The notes beneath the pieces are model-generated. The model was not told the origin of the DNA, ran no database searches, and was given only the letters and a program-made list of their open reading frames with translations. DNA of 64,000 bases from Pseudomonas baetica (GTDB taxonomy: Bacteria > Pseudomonadota > Gammaproteobacteria > Pseudomonadales > Pseudomonadaceae): contig NZ_PHHE01000001.1 in the NCBI RefSeq assembly GCF_002813455.1, positions 2,294,001-2,358,000 of the forward strand, read 5' to 3'. Both the position numbers and the translations under genes were made by a program. Positions 39,840 through 47,415 of the stretch are shown here, piece after piece (position 1 is the stretch's first letter; the number at the start of each line of letters is the position of its first letter).

Positions 39840-40205
39840 ATGACAAATAAAAGCTTCGCGATAACAATGCTGCCCGCCCCTTTGCTCATAGAAGCGAACG
39901 ATGGTGTTCTCTACGTTCATAACCTGGTTGATCCTGCCCATGGGGAAGTACCAGTGTACCCAGGCGCAGCCAAAGGCGACGCGATTACACTGACAGTGAG
40001 TAACTCAGACGGCATCAATGAATGGGAAGGAAAGGAAGTCCTGTCCTCTGCAACTATCGAAAAGCCTATTCTCTTTAAAATCCCGAAAGCGCCGTTTGAA
40101 AAAATGCTCGATGCTAAAAAGAGCGCTGTACTGCAGTACTCCGTCAAGCATGCAAATGGCAATCAAGCAGCTTCATTTCAAACGCCAATCGAGCTTAAAA
40201 ACTAA
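39840..40205 (+). CDS. small beta-rich protein with unusual composition, paralogue of 39312
   Basis: A 121-residue protein (MTNKSFAITMLPAPLLIEAN). The segment EVPVYPGAAKGDAITLTVSN resembles the Y-x-G-x-x-x-G-D-x-I strand pattern of Ig-like/invasin modules I have seen in Pseudomonas proteins. EWEGKEV, FKIPKAPFEKML and LQYSVKH align with the upstream paralogue. The coding DNA is visibly more A/T-rich and uses codons such as AAA, AAT, TCA and ATA more than the neighbours, a sign of transfer. It ends 8 bases before the convergent GntR regulator stop. Function unknown. Confidence 0.65.
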   Translation: MTNKSFAITMLPAPLLIEANDGVLYVHNLVDPAHGEVPVYPGAAKGDAITLTVSNSDGINEWEGKEVLSSATIEKPILFKIPKAPFEKMLDAKKSAVLQYSVKHANGNQAASFQTPIELKN

Positions 40206-40213
40206 CTGAACGT

Positions 40214-40969
40214 TCAACCCTGCGCCTGCGCCTCTTCATGGGCCTGGCGCAGTCTTTCACGGCTGTTGGTCAGGTGCAGACGCATGGCCGCACGCGCCGC
40301 ATCGGAATCCTGACGGGCGATGGCCTCGTAGATTTCTTCGTGCTCGCGGCTCAGACGATTCATGTAGTGCTGCTGATCGTCATGGGCCAGGCGTGCGGAA
40401 TTCAGCCGCGTGCGCGGAATGATGCTGGTGCCCAGGTGCGTCATGATGTCGGTGAAGTAGCGGTTGCCGGTGGACAAGGCGATTTCCAGGTGGAACGCGA
40501 AGTCCGAGGCGACAGCGTCGCTGGCGTGGGCAACGCTGTCGTTCAGCGCATCGAGGGCGGCGCGCATGGTCGCCAGTTGCTCGGGGCTGCGGCGTTGCGC
40601 GGCGAGGCCGGCAGACTCCACTTCAAGGCTGATGCGTAACTCGAGAATGGCCAACACGTCACGCAGGGTGACGACGGTGGCCGGGTCGATGCGAAAGCCG
40701 CTGGGGCTCGGCGTATCGAGTACGAAAGTGCCGATGCCGTGGCGGGTTTCCACTTGGCCGGCGGCCTGCAAACGGGAAATCGCCTCACGCACCACGGTGC
40801 GGCTGACGCCATGGGCTTGCATGATCGCCGACTCAGTGGGCAGTTTGTCGCCGCGCTTGAGCAGGCCATCGCGGATCTGCTCGCTGAGCACCGTGACCAG
40901 TTCCTGAGCCAGGCTGCGGCGCTTGCGCGGAAGGCGCGGGGTGTCGATCAGATTTTCCATGGTGTGCAT
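40214..40969 (-). CDS. GntR-family regulator (FadR/FCD subgroup), likely of glucarate catabolism
   Basis: DNA-binding repressor or activator with an N-terminal winged helix (LAQELVTVLSEQIRDGLLKR, LPTESAIMQAHGVSRTVVRE) and a C-terminal all-helical FCD ligand domain that usually binds organic acids through His/Asp/metal. The start at 40969 (MHTMENLIDTPRL, 251 residues) is preferred; 40960 and 41008 are alternatives. A copy of the GTTGTACGAT half-site found in the kdgD promoter lies 43 bases upstream, supporting control of both itself and the glucarate operon even though the SOS cassette now separates them. Confidence 0.87.
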   Translation of the reverse strand: MHTMENLIDTPRLPRKRRSLAQELVTVLSEQIRDGLLKRGDKLPTESAIMQAHGVSRTVVREAISRLQAAGQVETRHGIGTFVLDTPSPSGFRIDPATVVTLRDVLAILELRISLEVESAGLAAQRRSPEQLATMRAALDALNDSVAHASDAVASDFAFHLEIALSTGNRYFTDIMTHLGTSIIPRTRLNSARLAHDDQQHYMNRLSREHEEIYEAIARQDSDAARAAMRLHLTNSRERLRQAHEEAQAQG

Positions 40970-41012
40970 CTTGTCTCGAAAATTCGGCTTGCGGGCATCA
41001 TAGCTCAAGCGG

Positions 41013-41022
41013 GTTGTACGAT
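41013..41022. promoter_or_regulatory. candidate operator half-site of the GntR regulator gene
   Basis: GTTGTACGAT is identical to the inverted half of the 24-base palindrome upstream of kdgD (37481-37490). It is upstream of the regulator ATG, consistent with autoregulation. Confidence 0.5.
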
Positions 41023-41043
41023 CACCGGTCGACTCACATCGGC

Positions 41044-41132
41044 CCTGTAGGAGCTGCCGCAGGCTGCGATCTTTTGATCTTGTTTCAGAAAATCAAAGTC
41101 AAAAGATCGCAGCCTGCGGCAGCTCCTACAGG
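41044..41132. repeat. paired REP element (AGGAGCTGCCG family)
   Basis: Inverted pair CTGTAGGAGCTGCCGCAGGC and GCCTGCGGCAGCTCCTACAG with CTTTTGATCTT and AAAAGATCG arms, between the GntR regulator and the ABC exporter gene. Confidence 0.92.
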
Positions 41133-41146
41133 GGATGCGTGTGGGA

Positions 41147-42874
41147 TCACGCGGTCACGGCTTGCTCAACCAAATGGCCGCTGTCGATTCGTACATGCCG
41201 TGGATGGAAGCGCTTCAGACTGCTGCGATGGCCGACGCTGACGATGCTCAACCCCGGTATCTGATCAATCAGCGCCTGATACAGCGTCGCTTCGTCTTCC
41301 TCATCCATCGCCGACGTGGCTTCGTCCATGTACAGCCATTGCGGTGCGTAGAGCAGCGCGCGGGCAAAGGCCAACCGTTGCTGTTCACCCGGCGACAGCA
41401 TGCGCTGCCAGTGATTGGCTTCATCCAGCCGTGCCACCAAGTGCGGCAAACGGCAGGTTTGCAGCACTTGCTCGTAGCGTTCAGGGGAATAGGTGTCCGC
41501 CGATTGTGGATAACTCAGCGCCTCGCGCAGTGTGCCGATTGGCAGATACGGTTTCTGCGGCAGAAACAGATAACGCGCCGCCGGCAGGCGAATGTTGCCG
41601 TGCCCCGCCGGCCACAAATGCCCCATTGCCCGCAACAGCGTCGACTTGCCACTGCCGGATCGGCCGCTGAGCATGACGCGCTCGCCCGGTTCGACGGTCA
41701 TGTCGGCGTTGGTCAGCAGATGACGACCGTCGGCCAGATCCAGTCCGAGGTTATCCACTTTCAACTCGCTGCCCTGATTCTGCACACCGATGGCCGGGGC
41801 ACGCTCTTCGTTATCGGTCATGGCCTGACGGAAGCTCAGCAGACGATCACAGGTAGCGCGCCAGGAAGCGAGGCTCTGGTAAGCATTGATGAACCAGCTG
41901 AAGCTTTCCTGAACGTTGCCGAATGCCGAGCTGATCTGCATCAGCTCACCGAGCTCGATCTTGCCGGACAGGTAACGCGGCGAAGCCACGATAAACGGAA
42001 AGATGATGGCCGCCTGACTGTAACCGGCGGTAAAGAACGTCAGGCGCTTGGACACTTTCATGATGTCCCAGAAGTTGTGCCAGACATTACCGAAGCGGGC
42101 GCTCAAGCGGCGATTCTCGTTTGGTTCGCCGTTGTACAACGCGATGCTTTCGGCATTCTCGCGAATTCGCACCATGGAAAAACGCAGGTCGGCTTCGAAA
42201 CGTTGTTGCTGGTTATTCAGACCGATCAAGCGACGACCGATCAAATGCGTCAGCCAACTGCCCACCACCGCATAAACCAGCACACACCAGAACATGTAGC
42301 CGGGAATGGTGACGCCGTACACTTCAATACTGCCCGAAACGCCCCACAGAATAATCGAGAACGACACCAGACTGACGATATTGCGCAGCAGCCCGATGCC
42401 CAGCTCGAGGGTGTTGGAGGTGAAGTTATTGAGATCTTCGGAAATCCGCTGATCCGGGTTATCGGTGTAACCGCCCTGTTCCAGGTGGTAGTAATTCTTG
42501 TCGGCAAGCCAACGCGAGAAATGCTTTTCAGTGAGCCAGGCACGCCAGCGAATGGTCAGCATCTGCGTCAAGTAGAGCCGATACACCGCACCGACAATGG
42601 CCACCGCCGCAATGCCGCAGAAATACAGAATCAAGCGCCAGAACGCCGCTTCATCCTTCTTTTGCAGGGCGTTGTAAAAATCCTTGTACCAGGTGTTGAA
42701 CCACACCGAGATGCCCACACTGAGCAACGACAGGGCGATCACCGCAATCAATAGCGTCCAGGCCTTGCCCTTCTCTTCGCTGCGCCAATAAGGCGTGATC
42801 ATCGCCCACACTTTGCGAAAAAACTGCCCGCGCACAGCATCGTTGACCGCGGAATATTCAGCGTTCTGATTCAT
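41147..42874 (-). CDS. ABC transporter with fused membrane and ATPase domains (YddA/SbmA-BacA type)
   Basis: A 575-residue half-transporter of the ABCD/Rv1819c-like class (ABC_membrane_2 plus ATPase). Start at 42874 (MNQNAEYSAVNDAVRGQFFR); the membrane domain has about six segments (about 40-330) with the family loop ITPYWRSEEKGKAWTLL. The ATPase has Walker [21 protein letters not shown], a signature region LSPGEQQRLAFARALL and Walker B WLYMDEATSAMDEEDE. Relatives import peptides or cobalamin; the substrate here is unknown. It stands alone between REP and roxR. Confidence 0.9.
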   Translation of the reverse strand: MNQNAEYSAVNDAVRGQFFRKVWAMITPYWRSEEKGKAWTLLIAVIALSLLSVGISVWFNTWYKDFYNALQKKDEAAFWRLILYFCGIAAVAIVGAVYRLYLTQMLTIRWRAWLTEKHFSRWLADKNYYHLEQGGYTDNPDQRISEDLNNFTSNTLELGIGLLRNIVSLVSFSIILWGVSGSIEVYGVTIPGYMFWCVLVYAVVGSWLTHLIGRRLIGLNNQQQRFEADLRFSMVRIRENAESIALYNGEPNENRRLSARFGNVWHNFWDIMKVSKRLTFFTAGYSQAAIIFPFIVASPRYLSGKIELGELMQISSAFGNVQESFSWFINAYQSLASWRATCDRLLSFRQAMTDNEERAPAIGVQNQGSELKVDNLGLDLADGRHLLTNADMTVEPGERVMLSGRSGSGKSTLLRAMGHLWPAGHGNIRLPAARYLFLPQKPYLPIGTLREALSYPQSADTYSPERYEQVLQTCRLPHLVARLDEANHWQRMLSPGEQQRLAFARALLYAPQWLYMDEATSAMDEEDEATLYQALIDQIPGLSIVSVGHRSSLKRFHPRHVRIDSGHLVEQAVTA

Positions 42875-42970
42875 GGAAAAGGCTCGATATAGAAAAGAAC
42901 AGACACGCACCGATCATAGATGATCGGTGCGTTTTATCGCGAGGGCTGGCGATAGTCGTTCAGCGCAGGT

Positions 42971-43531
42971 TCAGCGACGAACCGGGCGCTTCTGCAGTTT
43001 GCGCTGCAGCGTGCGGCGGTGCATGCCCAGAGCGCGGGCAGTGGCGGAGATATTGCCTTCGTGCTCGGTGAGCACACGCTGAATGTGTTCCCACTGCAAG
43101 CGGTCAACCGACATCGGGTTTTCCGGCACCAGACTGTCGAGGTCGGCGTGCTCGGAGAGCAGCGCGGCCAGCACGTCGTCGGCATCGGCCGGTTTGCACA
43201 GGTAGTTGCAGGCACCGCGCTTGATCGCTTCGACCGCAGTGGCAATGCTCGAATAACCGGTGAGGATCACCACGCGCATTTCCGGGTCCAGCTCCAGCAA
43301 CTTCGGCAGCAGCACCAGGCCGGAGTCGCCGTCCATTTTCAGGTCCAGCGCGGCGTAGTCCGGCAGATCAGCCTGGGCGATGGTCAGGCCCTCTTCGGCG
43401 GAACCTGCGGTACTCACGCGAAAGCCGCGGCGGGCCATGGCGCGCGCCATGACTCGGGTAAACGTTGCGTCGTCGTCGACCAGCAGCAAATGCGGCAGTT
43501 CTTCGCCTTCGACTTGGATTTCGTCACTCAT
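42971..43531 (-). CDS. roxR: response regulator RoxR (RegA/ActR/PrrA type)
   Basis: Redox-responsive global regulator, in Pseudomonas controlling terminal oxidases including the cyanide-insensitive oxidase. Start at 43531 (MSDEIQVEGEELPHLLLVDD), 186 residues. The receiver has the acidic pair in LLVDDDATF and the phospho-acceptor Asp in YAALDLKMDGDSGL. A Fis-type helix-turn-helix (EGNISATARALGMHRRTLQR) is at the C-terminus. Its first codons overlap the roxS stop by 8 bases, so RoxS and RoxR are translated together. Confidence 0.95.
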   Translation of the reverse strand: MSDEIQVEGEELPHLLLVDDDATFTRVMARAMARRGFRVSTAGSAEEGLTIAQADLPDYAALDLKMDGDSGLVLLPKLLELDPEMRVVILTGYSSIATAVEAIKRGACNYLCKPADADDVLAALLSEHADLDSLVPENPMSVDRLQWEHIQRVLTEHEGNISATARALGMHRRTLQRKLQKRPVRR

Positions 43532-44786
43532 GTTGGTCTCCTCGGGCGCCATGGGGCAGACGCAGCTCGGTGAGCGTGCCGCCTTCCTCATGACTATAGA
43601 GTTTCACTGAGCCGCCGGCGCGTGTCACGCTGGCCTTGCTCAAAAACAGGCCCAGGCCGAAACCTTTGCCCTTGGTGGTAAAAAACGGTTTGCCGATCTG
43701 TTCGGCGATGGCCAGCGGCACACCGGCGCCGTGATCGCGAATGCTGATGGTCACGGTTTCCGCGTCCCAATCCAGCGTCACTTTCAGGTTTTCCGGGCAG
43801 GCATCGGCGGCATTGTTCAACAGGTTCAACAGCGCCTGAGTCAGATCCGGCGGCGGTGCCATACGCGGTACCGTGCCTTGGCCGAGACGGTGGAAGCGAT
43901 AACTGGCTTCCGGGCGCATCAAGTGCCAGCGGTTCAGCGCTTCGTCGAGCCAGACCGTGACGTCCTGCATCTCCACCGCCAGACGCCGGTTGGCTTCGGC
44001 GGCGCGCACCAGTTGTTGCAAGGTCTCTTTGCACAACTTGACCTGATCCTGCAGCACCTTCAGATCGTCCTGCAGCATCGGATCCGGATGATCCTGCTGC
44101 ATCTCTTTGAGCAGCACACTCATGGTCGCCAGCGGCGTACCCAGTTCATGGGCGGCACCGGCGGCTTGCGTGGCGACGGCCAGCAATTGCTGGTCACGCA
44201 GGCCTTCTTCACGGCGAATCGCGCGCAATTCTTCCTGACGGCGCAACTCTTCAGCCATACGCGCAGCGAAGAACGTGATCACCGCTGCCGCCAGGGCGAA
44301 GCTCAGCCACATGCCATAGACCTGCAGATTCTCGCGGGCCACCGGCAGGGTTTCCAGCGGGTAGAACCGTGTCAGCATCACGGTGTACAAGGCCAGCGCG
44401 ATGCCGGACAGGATCACCGAATAGCGCCATGGCAGCGTCACCGCAGCAATGGTCAGCGGCACCAGATAGTAGGAAACGAAGGGATTGGTCGAACCGCCGG
44501 AGAAATACAACAGGGCGCTGTGGATCACCAGATCACAGGCCAGTTGCAGGGCGTATTCGAGCTCGGTCACCGGCCACGAGGTACGCAGGCGCACCGCGGT
44601 GAACACGCAAAGCAGTATCGAGCAGCCGAGGGTCATCGCCAGTTGCACCCACGGCAACGGCAACAGCTCCAGCCAATAGGCAAGGCCTACGGAACCGGCC
44701 TGCGCGGCGAGCACCAGTGTGCGGATGAAAGTCAGCCGCCAGAGGTTCTGGCGAGTGGCGGAAGTCAGTTGTACGGGGGCGAGCAT
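43524..44786 (-). CDS. roxS: redox sensor histidine kinase RoxS (RegB/PrrB type)
   Basis: Inner-membrane kinase with six membrane segments (about residues 20-185) that senses respiratory or quinone redox state. The quinone-linked loop GGSTNPFVSYYLVPLTIAA is conserved, the phosphorylated His is in GAAHELGTPLATMSVLLKE, and N and G boxes are in LLNLLNNAADA, DHGAGVP and GKGFGLGLFLSK. I start at the ATG at 44786 (MLAPVQLTSATRQNLWRLTF), giving 420 residues, because the upstream in-frame stretch crosses a REP. It forms an operon with roxR. Confidence 0.94.
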   Translation of the reverse strand: MLAPVQLTSATRQNLWRLTFIRTLVLAAQAGSVGLAYWLELLPLPWVQLAMTLGCSILLCVFTAVRLRTSWPVTELEYALQLACDLVIHSALLYFSGGSTNPFVSYYLVPLTIAAVTLPWRYSVILSGIALALYTVMLTRFYPLETLPVARENLQVYGMWLSFALAAAVITFFAARMAEELRRQEELRAIRREEGLRDQQLLAVATQAAGAAHELGTPLATMSVLLKEMQQDHPDPMLQDDLKVLQDQVKLCKETLQQLVRAAEANRRLAVEMQDVTVWLDEALNRWHLMRPEASYRFHRLGQGTVPRMAPPPDLTQALLNLLNNAADACPENLKVTLDWDAETVTISIRDHGAGVPLAIAEQIGKPFFTTKGKGFGLGLFLSKASVTRAGGSVKLYSHEEGGTLTELRLPHGARGDQHE

Positions 44787-44907
44787 GAGCTCTCCTGATG
44801 AGCGCTCCAGGCGGATCGCACGGAGTATAACCAAGCCGCGGCCTCCAGAGGCGAAAGTGCGGCAAACGACCACATGGCGAAAATATTTGCGGCGGCTATA
44901 AGAGCGC

Positions 44908-44974
44908 CTTCGCGAGCAGGCTCGCTCCCACAGGGGAACGCATTTCAAAGGTGGGAGCGAGCCTGCTCGCGAAG
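44908..44974. repeat. paired REP element (GAGCGAGCCTGCTCGCGAA family)
   Basis: CGCGAGCAGGCTCGCTCCCA and GGGAGCGAGCCTGCTCGCGA, about 20 bases apart, in the 313-base divergent spacer between roxS and the SIMPL gene. Apart from this pair I see no gene in 44787-45099. Confidence 0.92.
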
Positions 44975-45099
44975 GGCTGCGCAGCAGCCCCGGCCATCTG
45001 TATAGAAGTTGTAACTGGGCGAACCGGATCATAAAAGCTAGAGTCAGATGGTTTCACGCAGGCCCGAACCAACACCTGCGCCCTCATCAAGGAGCCTTC

Positions 45100-45816
45100 A
45101 TGCACACATTTCGCCGCAGCGCCGCCCTTCTCGCCCTGACCGTCGGCAGCGTCGCCAGCCTTCCGGCCCTGGCTGCCGATGAGCTGCACTACAACCAGAT
45201 TGCCCTGCGCGCCGAAGTCAGCCAGGAAGTGGCCCGCGACCTGATGATCGTGACCCTCTACACCGAAGAGCAAAACACCGACCCGGCCAAACTCGCCGCC
45301 GACGTCAGCACCACCATGAACAAGGCACTGGCCCAGGCCAAGCAAGTCAAAGACATCATCCTGCGCCAGGGCAGCCGCAACAGCTACCCGATCTACGACA
45401 CCAAGGGCCAGAAAATCACCGGCTGGCGTGAACGCGCCGAACTGCGCCTGGAAAGCGCCGACTTCGCCGCCCTGTCCAAACTCACCGGCGAATTGCTGGG
45501 CGAGCTGAAAATGGGCGGCATGGACTTCGCCATCGCCGACCCGACCCGCAAAGCCAGCGAAGACCAATTGCTCAAAGAAGCCGTCACCGCCTTCAAGGCC
45601 CGCGCCCAACTGGCCACCGACGCACTCGGCGGCAAGGGCTACAAAATCGTCAACCTGAACCTCAACAGCAACGGCTACCCACAACAGTACCTGCGCGCCC
45701 CGATGATGATGAAAGCTGCCGGCATGGATTCCGCGCCGGTGACACCTGAAGTCGAAGCGGGTACCAGTCAGGTAAGCATGACTGCTGATGGCTCGATTGA
45801 AGTGCTGATGCAGTGA
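45100..45816 (+). CDS. SIMPL-domain (DUF541) periplasmic protein
   Basis: A 238-residue exported protein: signal peptide MHTFRRSAALLALTVGSVAS with cleavage after LPALA, then a SIMPL/DUF541 domain (ADELHYNQIALRAEVSQEVA to NLNLNSNGYPQQYLRAPMMM). The family is related to BP26/OMP28 and YggE, linked to oxidative stress in E. coli, but without an assigned activity. It occupies the same place (next to roxS, before dppA) as its P. aeruginosa counterpart. A strong terminator follows. Confidence 0.9.
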   Translation: MHTFRRSAALLALTVGSVASLPALAADELHYNQIALRAEVSQEVARDLMIVTLYTEEQNTDPAKLAADVSTTMNKALAQAKQVKDIILRQGSRNSYPIYDTKGQKITGWRERAELRLESADFAALSKLTGELLGELKMGGMDFAIADPTRKASEDQLLKEAVTAFKARAQLATDALGGKGYKIVNLNLNSNGYPQQYLRAPMMMKAAGMDSAPVTPEVEAGTSQVSMTADGSIEVLMQ

Positions 45817-45835
45817 TGTAATGTGGGTTGAATGA

Positions 45836-45872
45836 CAAACCGGCGATCAGACAATGATCGCCGGTTTTTTTT
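45836..45872 (+). terminator. intrinsic terminator of the SIMPL gene
   Basis: Perfect 10-base stem CCGGCGATCA / TGATCGCCGG with loop GACAA, followed by eight T residues. Confidence 0.95.
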
Positions 45873-45905
45873 GTGCTTGGGATTTGTGGTGCTTGGGCTG
45901 TCGCC

Positions 45906-45957
45906 ATCGCGAGCAGGCTCGCTCCCACAGTTGGAATGCGTACTCCTGCTCGCGAAG
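45906..45957. repeat. REP pair with a truncated right arm
   Basis: The left copy CGCGAGCAGGCTCGCTCCCA is intact. The right copy is reduced to CCTGCTCGCGAAG without the GTGGGAGCGAG half, suggesting a deletion within the pair. Confidence 0.8.
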
Positions 45958-45982
45958 AACGATGACGCAGTAGCCCTGGGGA

Positions 45983-46339
45983 TCAGGTTTGCGGATCAAC
46001 CCGATCCAGCGCCCGGCTCACCGCCAGTTCGGCCAGCATGACGATCTGCTGAATCCCCAGCACCGTATTGCGCTGCGCGCCGCCCAACTCGTTGGCGAAG
46101 TTGCTGGCTGCGGCACTGGCCGAGGCCAGTGATTCACAAGCGTGAGCGAGCAGGCTTTCAGTGTCGACGTTGGGGCAAACCATGAACATCGTGCTGGGTT
46201 GGCGCGGTTTCTTGGGTTGGGGACAGAGATAGAAATCGAGGGCGCGTTTGATGGCTTCGCGGTTTCGGGCGAGGTCTTCGGCGCGGTGGGCTTCTTCGAG
46301 TGGGGTTTCGAGGGGTGGGTCGGGGATCAATTTATCCAT
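45983..46339 (-). CDS. small Pseudomonas-specific protein (DUF3077/DUF6124-like)
   Basis: A 118-residue protein from the ATG at 46339 (MDKLIPDPPLETPLEEAHRA) with AAGGAAA upstream. The layout, a Pro-rich acidic N-terminus, a short basic RAxxxYL segment, then MFMVCPNVDTESLLAHACES and a helical C-terminus with LGIQQIVMLAELAVSRALD, is that of a family common and often multicopy in fluorescent Pseudomonas; I recall it as DUF3077/DUF6124 and am not certain of the number. No function is known. It is preceded by an inverted-repeat leader (46402-46562). Confidence 0.72.
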   Translation of the reverse strand: MDKLIPDPPLETPLEEAHRAEDLARNREAIKRALDFYLCPQPKKPRQPSTMFMVCPNVDTESLLAHACESLASASAAASNFANELGGAQRNTVLGIQQIVMLAELAVSRALDRVDPQT

Positions 46340-46401
46340 AGAGCATTTCCTTACGAATGACGCCATTCATTTCCGATCTCACTCGAGAAACGAGGTGGCA
46401 A

Positions 46402-46562
46402 CTATGTACGGAGTGAGATTACCGGTAAGGAAACCAACCCGGCCGAACCGAAGTCCGCCCGTACATAGCCGCCATAAAGAACTGCCGACAGCATGAACTG
46501 GCGGCGATTATGGAGCGGCTTTCGCAGGTTTCCAAATTCAATAACCGGGAATCTCACCTCCC
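46402..46562 (-). ncRNA. structured leader or repeat upstream of the small DUF protein
   Basis: Nested inverted repeats: CTATGTACGG (46402-46411) with CCGTACATAG (46459-46468), and GTGAGATTACCGGTAAGGAA near 46413-46432 with the inverted GGTTTCC...CCGGGAATCTCAC near 46527-46557. Together they could fold into a large cruciform or RNA structure just 5' of the gene at 45983-46339. It could be a leader RNA, a mobile palindrome or a regulatory target. The short reading frames across it look incidental. Confidence 0.4.
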
Positions 46563-46683
46563 GATCGCAGAGTCTTCTGCGACAACCCAAGCCTAGAGAG
46601 CGCACGTCCGACGGACAACCTGAAAACCTTGTGGGAAGGTTCTGGTGATTTCACACACCTCTAAACACAGCAAAGTAATCGGG

Positions 46684-46860
46684 TGACTGTATGGGCCTCT
46701 TCGCGAGCAAGCCCGCTCCCACAGTTTCAACCGAGTACACCTGCCAGACATTGGCCGGCTGTCAGGCCGCCATCGCTGGCAAGCCAGCTCCCACAAGACA
46801 GCGAAAGCCAGATCAAAAGATCGTCCGATCGCGGCCCGAGCCTTCGGCAGCTCCTACAGA
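46684..46860. repeat. degenerate cluster of three REP-type sequences
   Basis: CTTCGCGAGCAAGCCCGCTC (46698 region), a variant CGCTGGCAAGCCAGCTCCCA (46774 region) and an AAAAGATCG...GGCAGCTCCTACA unit (46815-46858) follow each other. No gene is visible between about 46563 and 47181. Confidence 0.7.
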
Positions 46861-46939
46861 GGAGACAAGTACAACCCGCACGCGGCGCATGCCGGCCCAC
46901 TCAACACAATGAGCGTTAGCTCGGCTGCAGCTTTTGATC

Positions 46940-47181
46940 TTGATCCACGGGCGACGTCGGAAGGCTGAGTGAAGGGCTTGATCCGGGCGTGGGAGCGCAG
47001 CGACCGTTTGGCGAAGCCAAACACAGCGGGAGGAGGTGCAGCGAAGCAAACCGGAAGCGATGCGCCCGGATCAATCCCGTAACGAAGGAACCCCGAGCCC
47101 CAGCGAGCGGGCCGAACGCCGGGGCAAGCGTTTTTTGCTTACTTTTTTTGGCGCTTGTAAAAAAGTGAGTCGCCGTAAGGG
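46940..47181. repeat. left half of a Pseudomonas long intergenic repeat, interrupted by an IS
   Basis: The stretch from GATCCACGGGCGACGTCGGA to AAAAGTGAGTCGCCGTAAGG contains internal inverted repeats and the T-rich GCGTTTTTTGCTTACTTTTT block that I recall as a recurring intergenic repeat of P. fluorescens-group genomes. It is cut at 47181 by the IS4-like element and continues at 48991. Confidence 0.6.
47173..47181. repeat. left copy of the 9-base target duplication of the outer IS
   Basis: CCGTAAGGG, repeated exactly at 48991-48999 directly after the outer element. Confidence 0.85.
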
Positions 47182-47415
47182 CCATCCCTTTCAAGGTCTT
47201 TTAGTTTTGGTGCAGCCCAGCTCCTTGATGGTCGGAGTCAGACGTTGCGCACAACCTGTGACCAGAGCGCGTAACAGCGCAGGTTCGGTACGACTGATCT
47301 TGTCGTAGAGGGCAGCCAAACTGACAGGAAGATCTTCCAGTTGCCGCGCGGCGGCGTGCAGGGATGGCTTCAAGCCCAATGAAACAAGGGACATCAGCTT
47401 GATGATGGTCGAGAA

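Noticed and set aside
43731..44798. 355-codon plus-strand frame opposite roxS
   Set aside because: Antisense shadow of a complete histidine kinase gene with all conserved boxes.
46402..46605. 67-codon minus-strand frame in the inverted-repeat region
   Set aside because: The frame crosses the nested palindromes, has no ribosome site and its residues follow the inverted repeats; more likely non-coding.
47036..47308. 90-codon plus-strand frame across the IS left end
   Set aside because: It crosses a demonstrable IS boundary at 47182 and the repeat, so it is a chance fusion.
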